The notes under the pieces: model-generated
Databases searched by the model: none
Told to the model about the DNA's origin: nothing
The model's input: only the letters and a program-made list of their open reading frames with translations
Position numbers and translations under genes: made by a program
Source of the DNA: Clostridiales bacterium
GTDB lineage: Bacteria > Bacillota > Clostridia > Saccharofermentanales > UBA5734
DNA length: 14,963 bases
NCBI GenBank assembly: GCA_003532195.1
Contig: DOFA01000274.1
Span: 1 to 14,963, forward strand
Direction: 5' to 3'
Part shown: positions 5,497 to 13,879 of the stretch, one piece after another
Layout of the letters: each line of letters opens with the position of its first letter
Numbering within the stretch: the first letter of the stretch is position 1

Positions 5497-8400
5497 TCAT
5501 TCGCTAAGCTGCATGGAGAGAATTCGCGAAATGCCCCTTTCCTGCATCGTCACCCCATACAATCGGTCGGCAGCCTCCATTGTGCCTTTGCGGTGCGTCA
5601 CCAGAATAAATTGGGATTCATCGGCATACCGACGGATATAATCGGTGAATCGGCTGACGTTGGCGTCGTCCAAGGCTGCTTCAACTTCATCAAGAACGCA
5701 GAACGGGGTGGGGCGCAGCTTGAGAATAGCAAACAAAAGGGCAATTGCCGTCAGGCACCGTTCGCCGCCGGAAAGCAGAAGCAGGTTCTGAAGTTTTTTC
5801 CCCGGCGGCTGCGCCCTGATCTCAATGCCGCAAGCCAGGACGTCATTTTCATCTTCCAGACTCACCTCGGCCATTCCTCCGCCGAACAATTCAGAGAATA
5901 CTGTCTTAAAGTTTTCATTGATCAGCTGAAAGTGATCGACGAATTGCTGTTTCATCGCTTCGGTCAGTTCCTCGATCACAGCGGTCAGCTTATGCCGGGA
6001 AGCTTCAATATCGTCGCGCTGACCGGTCATGAAGCGGAACCGTTCCTGGACCGCCTGGTATTCGTCGATTGCCGCGACATTGACCGGCCCCAGCGTCTTC
6101 ATGCTGTTTTTCAGCTGGGCAACCTGGCGGCCGGCTTCATTTCGGTTCTCCAGCGGCCGCCGCCAGCCGGAAGCCTGATCGGCGGTCAGTTCATATTCTT
6201 CCCACATGCGGTTTTTTACATCATCGACCAGGCCTTCAAAACGGCTGGCTTTGCCTTCGGCACGGCCGATCTCGCTTTGCAGGGCTGCTGAACGGCTGGC
6301 CGATTGTTCCAAATGGTCAATAAATGCGCTTTGTTCTGATTCCAGAATCCCCTTGCGTTCAGCCAGTTCCCGGGCGGCCTGGCTGCAAGCTTCGCCGGCG
6401 GATTTTTTTTCGGCAATCCGGGTCTGGATCAGGGTAATTTCGCTGTGCAGCCGTTCGATTTCTGCCTGTCCGTCTGTCTGGTCGCGGCGATGGCGGTCGA
6501 GCCTCTGCTGCTGGCTCAGTTTTTCCTGCTCGATGCGGCCGGCCAGTTCCTGGGCCGCTTGCAAAGATTCTTCAATGGAATTAAGAGATACGCGCAGATC
6601 GGCGATTGACTCGCGCAATTCGTCGCGCCGATCCTGCTCCGCCTGATTAGCGCCGACCTGATCCTGAATCGACTGGCGGATCAGGGCGATTTCCTGTTCC
6701 ATCCGGCTGGATTCCTCTTGGATCTGATCCGTTTCCTTGTCAATCTGCAGGCAGCGGTTCTGCAGCTGCTCATCTTCCGCTTGCAGCAGCTGCTGGCGGG
6801 CCCGCGTTTTTTCAGATTCCTGGCGCAGGGATTCCAGGCGGGCTTCCTCGCGGACCAGCAGGTGTGAGTCATCGAGGGCTTGTTTTTCAAGGTCGGCCAG
6901 CTGTCTGGCTAGTTCCTGCATTTTCAGCTCCAAAGCCGGAATTTCATTTTCTTGCTCATTCTGCTCATGGGTTAATCTTTGAATCTCAGCTTTCAAGTCC
7001 TCGATTTCCCGGCTACGCGACAGAACGCCGGAATTGCCGGTATGGGTATATCCGCCGGTCATAGCTCCGCCGGGGTTGAGAACATCGCCCTCCAATGTGA
7101 CTATTCTGCAGGCGTAGCTGGTCTTGCGAGCCATTTTCACCGCCTGTTCGAGATTATTCGCGATGACAACCCGACCGAGCAGGAAATCGATGATGTTGCG
7201 CAAGTCGGGCGGAGACTGCACCAGTTGGCTGGCCAATCCGATATATCCGTCCTGCCCGGACAGCTGGCCCAGGATATTTGTTTCCAAAGTTCTTCCTTTG
7301 ATCGAAGCGATCGGCAAGAATGTCGCCCGGCCCGAGCGAGTTGTTTTTAGATATTCAATCAGGCGGGCCGCCGTCTCTTCCGTGTCGGTGACAACATTCT
7401 GGATTGCCGGTCCAAGCGCAGTTTCAATAGCCAGTTCATAATTCTGTCCGGCACGAATCAGGCTGCCAAGCGTGCCTCTGATTCCTTGTCCGAATTGCCG
7501 GTCGCTCTCCGCCTGGCGGATTAATCTCCGAACGGCTTCTCCATAGCCTTCCAGATTTTTCTCGAGGCTGATCAGGGTATTCAGCCGATATTCCCGATTC
7601 TGCAGGAGCTGTCGGGTCTGATCGAGCTGTTTGGCCTGCGCAGTACAGGTTTGGCGCGAAAGCTCGAGGGACTGGCGTAATAACGCAAGACTTGCTTCCC
7701 GCTCCGCAGCTTTCTTGCGGATCTGCTGCAGTTGAGTTTCGGTTTCCTCGCACAGGATGCCTAATCGGTCACGGTCACTGGTCATCTCCCGCTGTTCTTG
7801 GGTGATCGTTTTCCGGCGGCTCTCCACCAGAGCGTTCTGGCCGCGGGTTTGTGTCAGTAAACCGCGATGTTCATAAAGCTTCTCCTGAAGCAAATCCTGG
7901 CGGACTTTCAGGTTTTCTGTTTCCTTGGCTGCCGCGTCCAGGGTTTGCAGGACTGATTGCATCTCAGTTTCAGCTTCGTTCAGCTGCCGACGAAAAAGAA
8001 CCAGCTGTCGGCGCAGGTTTTCTTCCTTGATCTGGCGCCCGGCCAATTCCCTGTCCAGGCTGCCCAGGCTCTGGTTCAACTCCGCCTCCTCGGCAGCTGC
8101 TATCTGCAGGTTTTGCCGGAGCTGCCGGATCCGGTCATCAGCGCGTGCTTCTTCGCCCTGCAGAACACCGACCTGGCTGCTGATTTGGTTGAAATCGTCC
8201 CGGACCAGACTCATTTGCTCTTCAAGATGACGAATCAACTCAGTCGTCTGGTGATTTTTTTCTTTTAACTCGACCAAAGAGCGGTTTTCCTGTTCCAGAT
8301 CCTCCTGCAGCAACTGCATCTCCAAACGCGATTCAACCAGTTTCTGCTGATGCTGGTCAATCGTGTCCAGCATCAGGGCAATTTCCAGACTCTTGAGCTC

Positions 8401-9060
8401 ATCGTGCAGAGCCAGATAACGTCTGGCGGCTTCCGCCTGTTGCACCAGCGGTTCCAGGCGGTCTTCCAGCTCATTGATGATGTCATTAATGCGCAGCAGA
8501 TTCTGCTCGGTGTTCTGCAGCTTATGCTCCGCCTCATCTTTGCGGGTTTTAAACTTGACGATGCCGGAAGCCTCTTCGAAAATCCGGCGCCGGTCTTCTG
8601 AACGATGGCTGAGGATATCGTCGACCCGGCCCTGGCCGACAATTGAATATCCGTCCCGTCCCAGACCCGTATCCATGAACAGCATGGCGATGTCCCGCAG
8701 ACGGCAAATCGAACGATTCAAAAGATATTCGCTTTCGCCGGAACGATAGAGCCGGCGCGTCACCTGGATTTCTGTATACTCAACCGGCAGCTTGCCGTCG
8801 CTGTTGTCAATGATCATGGTCACTTCCGCAAAGCTCATCGGACGGCGCGACTGGGTTCCGGTGAAAATGACATCCTCCATTCGTGAACCGCGCAGAGTCT
8901 TGACGCTTTGCTCGCCTAAAACCCAGCGGATTGCATCGGTCACATTAGATTTGCCGCTGCCGTTGGGCCCGATAATCGCGGTCACACCTCGGTCAAATTC
9001 GATGACGGTCCGCTCCGGGAATGACTTAAAGCCTTGAATTTCCAATGATTTCAGGTGCAT
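5497..9060 (-). CDS. smc: Chromosome segregation and condensation protein SMC
   Basis: SMC is the ATPase of the SMC-ScpAB condensin, which is loaded at ParB-parS and extrudes DNA loops to separate chromosome arms. The 1187 residues are full length. They comprise an N-terminal ATPase half with Walker A GPNGSGKSN (31-39), and a Q-loop/SEYLLN region near 110. A long coiled coil rich in Gln, Glu, Arg and Leu runs to about 510, a hinge spans roughly 510-675 (including LEGDVLNPGGAMTGG), and a second coiled coil runs to about 1030. The C-terminal ATPase half has signature motif SGGER (1097-1101) and Walker B FCVLDE (1120-1125). ScpA and ScpB genes are not in the window. The ATG lies inside the end of rnc (10-base overlap), with GGGGGAT upstream, indicating translational coupling. 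Confidence 0.98.
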   Translation of the reverse strand: MHLKSLEIQGFKSFPERTVIEFDRGVTAIIGPNGSGKSNVTDAIRWVLGEQSVKTLRGSRMEDVIFTGTQSRRPMSFAEVTMIIDNSDGKLPVEYTEIQVTRRLYRSGESEYLLNRSICRLRDIAMLFMDTGLGRDGYSIVGQGRVDDILSHRSEDRRRIFEEASGIVKFKTRKDEAEHKLQNTEQNLLRINDIINELEDRLEPLVQQAEAARRYLALHDELKSLEIALMLDTIDQHQQKLVESRLEMQLLQEDLEQENRSLVELKEKNHQTTELIRHLEEQMSLVRDDFNQISSQVGVLQGEEARADDRIRQLRQNLQIAAAEEAELNQSLGSLDRELAGRQIKEENLRRQLVLFRRQLNEAETEMQSVLQTLDAAAKETENLKVRQDLLQEKLYEHRGLLTQTRGQNALVESRRKTITQEQREMTSDRDRLGILCEETETQLQQIRKKAAEREASLALLRQSLELSRQTCTAQAKQLDQTRQLLQNREYRLNTLISLEKNLEGYGEAVRRLIRQAESDRQFGQGIRGTLGSLIRAGQNYELAIETALGPAIQNVVTDTEETAARLIEYLKTTRSGRATFLPIASIKGRTLETNILGQLSGQDGYIGLASQLVQSPPDLRNIIDFLLGRVVIANNLEQAVKMARKTSYACRIVTLEGDVLNPGGAMTGGYTHTGNSGVLSRSREIEDLKAEIQRLTHEQNEQENEIPALELKMQELARQLADLEKQALDDSHLLVREEARLESLRQESEKTRARQQLLQAEDEQLQNRCLQIDKETDQIQEESSRMEQEIALIRQSIQDQVGANQAEQDRRDELRESIADLRVSLNSIEESLQAAQELAGRIEQEKLSQQQRLDRHRRDQTDGQAEIERLHSEITLIQTRIAEKKSAGEACSQAARELAERKGILESEQSAFIDHLEQSASRSAALQSEIGRAEGKASRFEGLVDDVKNRMWEEYELTADQASGWRRPLENRNEAGRQVAQLKNSMKTLGPVNVAAIDEYQAVQERFRFMTGQRDDIEASRHKLTAVIEELTEAMKQQFVDHFQLINENFKTVFSELFGGGMAEVSLEDENDVLACGIEIRAQPPGKKLQNLLLLSGGERCLTAIALLFAILKLRPTPFCVLDEVEAALDDANVSRFTDYIRRYADESQFILVTHRKGTMEAADRLYGVTMQERGISRILSMQLSE

Positions 9061-9779
9061 GCCGCATCCCCCGGTGATTTTGTGAGTATTTCCAAAGCTG
9101 CGCGGGCGGCCTGTTGTTCAGCATCCTTCTTGCTTGTGCCGCTGCCGCTGGCGATCATGCGCTCATCCAGCAGCACACCGGCCGTAAAAACACGTTCATG
9201 AACAGGACCTTTCTCGTCGATGATGCAGATATGAACTTTGCGGCTGGCGAGCGACCCCTGTGCCAACTCCAGCAAACGGCTTTTATAATCATGAATAAGG
9301 TCGCCGGCCAGAGCTCTTTTGATCGGTTGCGCCAATGACTGTAAAATAACCAAACAGGCCTGATCAAATCCGCCGTCCAGATAAATGGCCCCCCACAGAG
9401 CCTCCATGGCGTTGGCCAGATTTGAGTCCTTATCGCGTCCGCCGGTTGCCTCTTCGCCGCGACCGAGCAAGAGCAGGCTGCCAACATCCAGAGAACGGGC
9501 CAGGCCTGCCAGTGTCTCTTCGCAAACCACAAGCGCGCGGGTTTTTGTCATGAAACCTTCACTGAACTGGTTTTGATTACGAAAAAAGGAGTCGCCGATC
9601 GCCAGATCCAGAACGGCATCACCAAGAAACTCCAACCGTTCATTGCTGGTTTTCACCTCATTGTGGTGCTCATAGGCATATGTTGAATGTGTCAACGCTT
9701 CCCGCAGATAATCCTGGTTTTGAAACACATATCCCAGACGCTGCTCTAACTGCGGAATAGCGGTCTGCAGCAAATGCAT
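9051..9779 (-). CDS. rnc: Ribonuclease III
   Basis: RNase III cuts double-stranded RNA, processing 30S rRNA precursor and many mRNAs. The 242 residues contain the signature NERLEFLGDAVL (46-57), with metal ligands Glu50 and Asp54. The second catalytic Glu is Glu126 in ANAMEALWGAIYLDGG. A C-terminal double-stranded-RNA-binding domain runs from about 162 to 232 (DYKSRLLELAQ to SKKDAEQQAARAALEIL). The ATG has a good AGGGAGG site 7 bases upstream. A rho-independent terminator ends about 20 bases before the ATG, leaving no room for a separate promoter. Expression therefore depends on read-through from acpP or on a promoter inside acpP. The gene overlaps smc by 10 bases. Confidence 0.97.
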   Translation of the reverse strand: MHLLQTAIPQLEQRLGYVFQNQDYLREALTHSTYAYEHHNEVKTSNERLEFLGDAVLDLAIGDSFFRNQNQFSEGFMTKTRALVVCEETLAGLARSLDVGSLLLLGRGEEATGGRDKDSNLANAMEALWGAIYLDGGFDQACLVILQSLAQPIKRALAGDLIHDYKSRLLELAQGSLASRKVHICIIDEKGPVHERVFTAGVLLDERMIASGSGTSKKDAEQQAARAALEILTKSPGDAACT

Positions 9780-9798
9780 CCGGCAAACCTCCCTGGCG

Positions 9799-9822
9799 AA
9801 AAAAAAGCCCCTGACGGGGCTT
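9799..9822 (-). terminator. Rho-independent terminator between acpP and rnc
   Basis: On the minus strand, AAGCCCC-GTCA-GGGGCTT is followed by a run of eight Ts. This is a 7-base-pair GC-rich stem, a 4-base loop and a classic T-tract, starting 5 bases after the acpP TGA. Confidence 0.9.
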
Positions 9823-9827
9823 CATGG

Positions 9828-10067
9828 TCAAGTGTTGGCTTTTATAAAATCGACCGCGTCACCGACTGTTTTAATTCGCTCCGCTTCCTCGTCCGGAATC
9901 GAAATCCCAAATTCCTGCTCCATGGCCATGACCAGCTCCACGATATCAAGCGAATCGGCATTGAGGTCGTCAATGAAATTCGACTCCATGGTGACTATGT
10001 CAGCTTCAACACCGAGTTGTTCAACAAGAATGTTCTGGACACTTTCGAAAATACTATCCGTAGACAT
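9828..10067 (-). CDS. acpP: Acyl carrier protein
   Basis: This small acidic protein (79 residues) carries growing acyl chains on a phosphopantetheine arm during fatty-acid synthesis. The modified serine is Ser39 in the DLNADSLDIVELVMAMEQEF motif. The protein has the usual four-helix pattern and length. A GGAGGG site lies 7-8 bases before the ATG. In many Firmicutes acpP follows plsX or fab genes; here it follows pgsA, with its own promoter region in the 122-base gap. That gap holds a palindrome like the FabT operator core. A strong terminator comes right after the stop codon, so acpP may be made mainly as a monocistronic message. Confidence 0.97.
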   Translation of the reverse strand: MSTDSIFESVQNILVEQLGVEADIVTMESNFIDDLNADSLDIVELVMAMEQEFGISIPDEEAERIKTVGDAVDFIKANT

Positions 10068-10136
10068 GCAGTTTCCCTCCTGTAATCTGGATTCTTATGT
10101 CTTTCTGGAAAAATCTCCAGGATATACTCAAGACAT

Positions 10137-10171
10137 ATCATAGTTTTATTTGATAATCAATGAAATGTCAA
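10137..10171 (-). promoter_or_regulatory. Probable acpP promoter
   Basis: On the minus strand a perfect -35, TTGACA, lies at 10171-10166. At 17 bases spacing the -10 would be TAAAAC (10148-10143), a 4 of 6 match. A better -10, TATGAT, lies at 10142-10137 but at 23 bases. The -10 is therefore uncertain. The AT-rich gap and the gene's separation from pgsA support a promoter here. Confidence 0.5.
10150..10160. promoter_or_regulatory. FabT-like palindrome in the acpP promoter
   Basis: TTGAT-A-ATCAA (plus strand; TTGATTATCAA on the transcribed strand) is a perfect 11-base palindrome placed between the -35 and the -10. It equals the core of the operator known for the MarR-family fatty-acid repressor FabT of lactic acid bacteria (TTTGATTATCAAA type). 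The link is an inference from the match and from acpP being a fatty-acid gene. Confidence 0.45.
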
Positions 10172-10189
10172 GATACTCAGAAAATAATT

Positions 10190-10789
10190 TCACTCTTTGA
10201 GATAAGAAAGGTTTTTTCGTACATAATCTATACCGGAAACCAGCGTCAGGATGACCGAGATCAGCATAGCGGCGTCTCCGGCACCAATAATCCAACTCCC
10301 GGCCAAAAAAGATCCGGTCAGCATGATCAGAGTTCTTTCCCCCAGGATAATCAAGACGGCAATGATCTGGGAGACAGTCTTGGCTTTGCCCAATCGGCTG
10401 GCGGCGATGACGACGCCTTTATCTGAAGCGGCCAGGCGGACCCCGGTGACCGTAAATTCCCGGATAATGACAACGATCACCACCAGGGCGCTGAGCCGGT
10501 GCAGTTGGACCAAAACACTAAGGACAGAGATAACCAGCATTTTATCGGCAATCGGGTCGAGAAATTTACCTAAATTCGTGACCAGATTCAGTTTGCGGGC
10601 AATCCGTCCGTCAATCAAATCGGTCAATGAAGCGATAGCAAACAAGACGAAGGCAACCAGCTGGCCATACTCGATGATGAAACGGTTCCAGGAAGCAAAA
10701 GCAAAGATATCCGGCAGCGGAAGCATGAACAGTAAGATCAGCGGAATCAGCAGAATGCGAGCCAATGTTAAACGGTTGGGCAGATTCAC
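10190..10789 (-). CDS. pgsA: CDP-diacylglycerol-glycerol-3-phosphate 3-phosphatidyltransferase
   Basis: PgsA makes phosphatidylglycerophosphate from CDP-diacylglycerol and glycerol-3-phosphate, the committed step to phosphatidylglycerol and cardiolipin. The 199-residue integral membrane protein starts MNLPNRLTLARILLIPLIL, as family members do. It carries the full CDP-alcohol phosphotransferase motif D-x2-D-G-x2-A-R-x8-G-x3-D-x3-D at 57-82 (Asp57, Asp60, Gly61, Ala64, Arg65, Gly74, Asp78, Asp82). Several hydrophobic segments follow. The start codon is GTG (10789-10787) and overlaps the rimO TGA by 4 bases (GTGA), with GGGGTGA upstream, so the two are translationally coupled. The rimO-pgsA pair is common near recA in Firmicutes. 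PgsA proper is favoured over other family members by this context. Confidence 0.95.
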   Translation of the reverse strand: MNLPNRLTLARILLIPLILLFMLPLPDIFAFASWNRFIIEYGQLVAFVLFAIASLTDLIDGRIARKLNLVTNLGKFLDPIADKMLVISVLSVLVQLHRLSALVVIVVIIREFTVTGVRLAASDKGVVIAASRLGKAKTVSQIIAVLIILGERTLIMLTGSFLAGSWIIGAGDAAMLISVILTLVSGIDYVRKNLSYLKE

Positions 10790-12183
10790 AATTCAGTCAC
10801 CCCAGTCATATCATAGTCACCGGCATCAATCAGGCGAACCGGACAAGTCTGGCCAACTGACAAATGCTCCGCTGTTCCGGCAACATAGATTACTGGATCT
10901 ACCTCTGGAGCTTCACCATAACTTCGGCCTATGTAAAATATACCACGCTCATCGACACTTTCAAGAGCAACCGGGATAACTTGACCTATCCGACGGCGAT
11001 TTGCTTCGCATGAAATCTTGCGCTGCATATCAAGTATTGCTTTTTGCCGTGCCGAAGCAACCGATTTACGGATCCGGGGGTGCAAAGAGAACGCAGGCGT
11101 TCCCTCTTCCGGCGAAAAAATAAAACAGCCCAGCCGCTCAAAGCGGATTTCTTCCAGAAAGGCTTTTAAGGCAGCAAATTCCGCCTCAGTCTCACCCGGG
11201 AAACCAACCATGACCGTTGTCCGCAGGATTAAATCTGGCATGGCGCGGCGCAGGCAAACGATCTTTCGGCGCAGGTCCGCCTGCGAATCCCGGCGGTTCA
11301 TGCGCCTGAGCATGCCGTCGTCGGCGTGCTGAATGGGCAGGTCCAGATAATGGGCGATTTTCGGTTCCTTGGCCATGATTTGAATCAGGCTGTCATCCAG
11401 CATATCAGCGTAAACATAGAGGATGCGCACCATTCTAACCGGATCCAGACTGCAGATGGCCGGCAAGAGCTGAGCCAGCATCGGCTTTTGATAAAGGTCG
11501 ATGCCATAGCGCGTTGAATCCTGGGCAATCAGGATAATTTCATCCCATCCTGCCGCACTGAGCCGCCTGGCTTCATTTATGATGTCCTCCATCGGCCGGG
11601 ATCTATACGGGCCGCGAATGCCGGGTATGGCGCAGTATGTGCAGCAATTGGAACATCCTTCAGCTATTTTGACATATGCGTATCGGCCGGTTGTTGATGG
11701 CTGGCGATCGACATTCAAGTGTTCAAGGCTTCCCGGCGGCGGCATTCCGGCATCATTTTCCGGTTTCGGGCGAATATGGCGCAGGTCTTTAATGACGCTT
11801 GCAATCCGGCTGTATTCTGCGGTACCTAAAACAACGTCGACTTCCGGCAGCTCCGTGCGGATTTCCCGGGCATAACGTTGGGACAGGCAGCCGGTGACGA
11901 CCAGGAATTGCGCCTGCCCTTGAGGTTGTTTCAGTTCAGCCAGACGAAGAATCGCTTCAATCGCCTCTTTTTTTGCATCCTCAATAAATCCGCAGGTATT
12001 AATAACCAGGATATCCGCCATTTCCGGGCTATTGACGATGTGATACCCGCCGTCGGTTATAATCCGGCTCATGCATTCTGCATCGACAAGGTTCTTGGCA
12101 CATCCCAGCGACAGCAGATAGACCGCATATTCAGGTTCCGGATTTATCGTTTCATGATATTGATTACCAGAAGAACTGGCCAA
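10786..12183 (-). CDS. rimO: Ribosomal protein uS12 methylthiotransferase RimO
   Basis: RimO is a radical-SAM enzyme with two iron-sulfur clusters that adds a methylthio group to a conserved Asp of ribosomal protein uS12. The 465 residues have an N-terminal MTTase domain with cluster cysteines Cys28 (SLGCAKN), Cys64 (NTCGF) and Cys99 (TGCLSQR). The radical-SAM motif is CSNCCTYC, with Cys177, Cys181 and Cys184. It continues with DLPIQHADDGMLRRMNR and MVGFPGETEAEF, and ends in a TRAM domain of about 65 residues. The SLGCAKNLVD wording favours RimO over the related tRNA enzyme MiaB. The start is a TTG at 12183, supported by an AAGGTGAGG site 8 bases upstream; there is no in-frame ATG before the first conserved motif. 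It lies 81 bases after recX with no terminator seen between them. Confidence 0.95.
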   Translation of the reverse strand: MASSSGNQYHETINPEPEYAVYLLSLGCAKNLVDAECMSRIITDGGYHIVNSPEMADILVINTCGFIEDAKKEAIEAILRLAELKQPQGQAQFLVVTGCLSQRYAREIRTELPEVDVVLGTAEYSRIASVIKDLRHIRPKPENDAGMPPPGSLEHLNVDRQPSTTGRYAYVKIAEGCSNCCTYCAIPGIRGPYRSRPMEDIINEARRLSAAGWDEIILIAQDSTRYGIDLYQKPMLAQLLPAICSLDPVRMVRILYVYADMLDDSLIQIMAKEPKIAHYLDLPIQHADDGMLRRMNRRDSQADLRRKIVCLRRAMPDLILRTTVMVGFPGETEAEFAALKAFLEEIRFERLGCFIFSPEEGTPAFSLHPRIRKSVASARQKAILDMQRKISCEANRRRIGQVIPVALESVDERGIFYIGRSYGEAPEVDPVIYVAGTAEHLSVGQTCPVRLIDAGDYDMTGVTEL

Positions 12184-12229
12184 TAGTCGCCCTCACCTTT
12201 CGCACATCCTGCCGCATCGCTTCTGATCA

Positions 12230-12273
12230 GCAATCATGCCTGCCTGATGTTGTCCTGCTTGCAATCATGCCTG
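12230..12273. repeat. Short direct repeat at the recX end
   Basis: GCAATCATGCCTG occurs at 12230-12242 and 12261-12273. TGATCAG touches the outer side of each copy (12224-12230 and 12272-12278). One copy covers the recX stop codon and the other lies in the recX-rimO gap. No function is recognised; local duplication is possible. Confidence 0.5.
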
Positions 12274-12795
12274 ATCAGTGTCCCTGCTGTCAATGCCTGA
12301 AAAGGATTCGCGCAAAACCTGAATGATGACTTCCTGATTGAAACCGCGTCTGGCCAGAAAGCGACCTGCTTTCTGCCAGTCCATCACCTGGCGTGACTGA
12401 CGGCTGCGAATTAGTTCTCTGGCTGCATCCAAATCGTCTTGTTCTTCGGGCAGAGCGGCTTGAATGGCCTTTTCTTCAAGACCAAGTTGATGCATTCTGG
12501 CAGCAAGCGCAGCCCGCGACTCAGCCCGGTAACCCCGGCGTTGGCTTACCAGGCGCTTGGCTAAAGCTTGATCGTCAATATATCCGTCTTCTTGTAATGA
12601 ATGCAGGATTTTCTCAACAATCGGTTCAGGATATTGCCGACGCAAAAAAGCTGCCACCTGTAAGGATGGTTTTCGATTCAACTTGAGCCAGGTTATGGCA
12701 GCGATTCGGCCGGCTTGAATCTGATTTTCCTGTTCCCGATCGGCTGGATTCAGCCAATCAGAGATTGAGTCCGAGGATATCTTCTTCATTTTCAT
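12265..12795 (-). CDS. recX: Regulatory protein RecX
   Basis: RecX binds RecA filaments and limits their growth and activity. The predicted 176 residues show the repeated three-helix RecX pattern: AAITWLKLNRKPSLQVAAFLRR, then a segment with DGYIDDQALAKRLVSQRR, AALAARMHQLGLEEKAIQAAL, and a last repeat GRFLARRGFNQEVIIQVLRE. The N-terminal beta-strand extension of some family members is missing. The start is unclear: ATGs at 12795 and 12789 are both within the last codons of recA, with only a weak GGAAGA upstream; I take 12795. The 38-base overlap with recA means translational coupling and control by the same SOS-regulated promoter. It ends in TGA. Confidence 0.88.
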   Translation of the reverse strand: MKMKKISSDSISDWLNPADREQENQIQAGRIAAITWLKLNRKPSLQVAAFLRRQYPEPIVEKILHSLQEDGYIDDQALAKRLVSQRRGYRAESRAALAARMHQLGLEEKAIQAALPEEQDDLDAARELIRSRQSRQVMDWQKAGRFLARRGFNQEVIIQVLRESFSGIDSRDTDQA

Positions 12796-13864
12796 TTTCT
12801 TCCGGAGCTTCAAACGAAACAGGAACCTGATTGATCGATGCCCGGATTTTCTGTTCAATCTCATCGCGCATGGCAGGATTGTTTTTCAGAAACATCCTGG
12901 CGTTTTCCCTGCCGTTGCCGATGCGTTGCCCCTGATAAGAGAACCAGGCGCCGCTTTTCTCCAGAATATCCATATTGACCGCCAGATCCAGAATGCAGCC
13001 CTCTTTTGAAATGCCTTCACCGTAGATAATATCAAACTCGGCGTCCTTAAAGGGCGGCGCGACCTTATTCTTGACCACTTTCACCTTCGTGCGGGTCCCG
13101 ATGATATCCGTCCCGTTACGCAGGGTTTCGGTTTTACGGACATCGAGCCGAACCGACGCATAGAACTTTAGCGCCCGGCCGCCGGGCGTTGTTTCCGGAT
13201 TGCCGAACATAATGCCGACTTTTTCCCGCAACTGGTTGATAAAAATTGCGATTGTACTGGATTTACTGATAACGCCGGCCAGTTTACGCAAGGCCTGGGA
13301 CATCAGACGGGCTTGCAGACCCACATGCGAGTCGCCCATTTCACCGTCAATCTCTGCTTTAGGAACCAGGGCGGCGACCGAGTCGACGACAATGACATCG
13401 ACAGCGCCGCTGCGGACAAGGGCTTCTGTGATTTCCAGAGCTTGCTCGCCGGTATCCGGCTGTGAGACAATCAGGTTATCAATGTCAACGCCAAGACGGG
13501 CGGCGTATCCGGGATCCAAGGCGTGCTCCGCATCGATAAAAGCGGCTGTGCCGCCAGCATGCTGAGCCTCGGCAATAATATGCAGGGCGACAGTCGTCTT
13601 GCCGGATGATTCCGGCCCGAATATCTCCACAACTCTTCCGCGGGGAACGCCTCCGACACCCAAAGCAATATCAAGCGACAAGGCGCCGGTTGGAATAACT
13701 TCAACGTGCATGGCTGCCTTTTCACCTAATTTCATGACTGCTCCTTTGCCAAACTGCTTTTCAATCTGGTTTAACGCTGCATCCAGAGCTCTGGCCCGGT
13801 CCGACGACAGTTTTTGATTGACTTCCTGGCTGGACTTACCAGGGACTTTGTCCGCTTTTGCCAT
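12758..13864 (-). CDS. recA: Recombinase A
   Basis: RecA forms ATP-dependent filaments on single-stranded DNA, performs strand exchange and triggers LexA self-cleavage. The 368 residues carry Walker A GPESSGKT (83-90), the catalytic Glu113 in DAEHALD, Walker B VIVVDSVAALVPKAEI (157-172), loop L1 near DSHVGLQARLMSQALRKL, and loop L2 with FINQLREKVG and GNPETTPGGRALKF (221-234). The C-terminal domain ends in an acidic tail (EENENEEDILGLNL), typical of the family. The ATG at 13864-13862 follows a GGAGGT site by 6-7 bases. A near-consensus promoter and a LexA/DinR box lie just upstream, so the gene is probably SOS-induced. recX overlaps its end. Confidence 0.98.
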   Translation of the reverse strand: MAKADKVPGKSSQEVNQKLSSDRARALDAALNQIEKQFGKGAVMKLGEKAAMHVEVIPTGALSLDIALGVGGVPRGRVVEIFGPESSGKTTVALHIIAEAQHAGGTAAFIDAEHALDPGYAARLGVDIDNLIVSQPDTGEQALEITEALVRSGAVDVIVVDSVAALVPKAEIDGEMGDSHVGLQARLMSQALRKLAGVISKSSTIAIFINQLREKVGIMFGNPETTPGGRALKFYASVRLDVRKTETLRNGTDIIGTRTKVKVVKNKVAPPFKDAEFDIIYGEGISKEGCILDLAVNMDILEKSGAWFSYQGQRIGNGRENARMFLKNNPAMRDEIEQKIRASINQVPVSFEAPEENENEEDILGLNL

Positions 13865-13879
13865 ATGCTACCTCCATGT

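Noticed and set aside
4849..6291. 480-codon open frame on the plus strand
   Set aside because: It lies opposite ftsY and smc, which have full family motifs. The predicted protein is low-complexity (Ser/Arg/Pro-rich) with no recognisable domain. It is a shadow frame of GC-rich genes, like all other plus-strand frames here.
12184..12264. Promoter for rimO-pgsA in the recX-rimO gap
   Set aside because: No -35/-10 pair with 16-18 base spacing was found. TTGCAA and CATGAT are present but about 20 bases apart.
12224..12278. GCAATCATGCCTG copies as a CRISPR or attachment site
   Set aside because: There are only two short copies, no further units, no spacers of equal length, no integrase or cas gene nearby, and the genes on both sides are intact.
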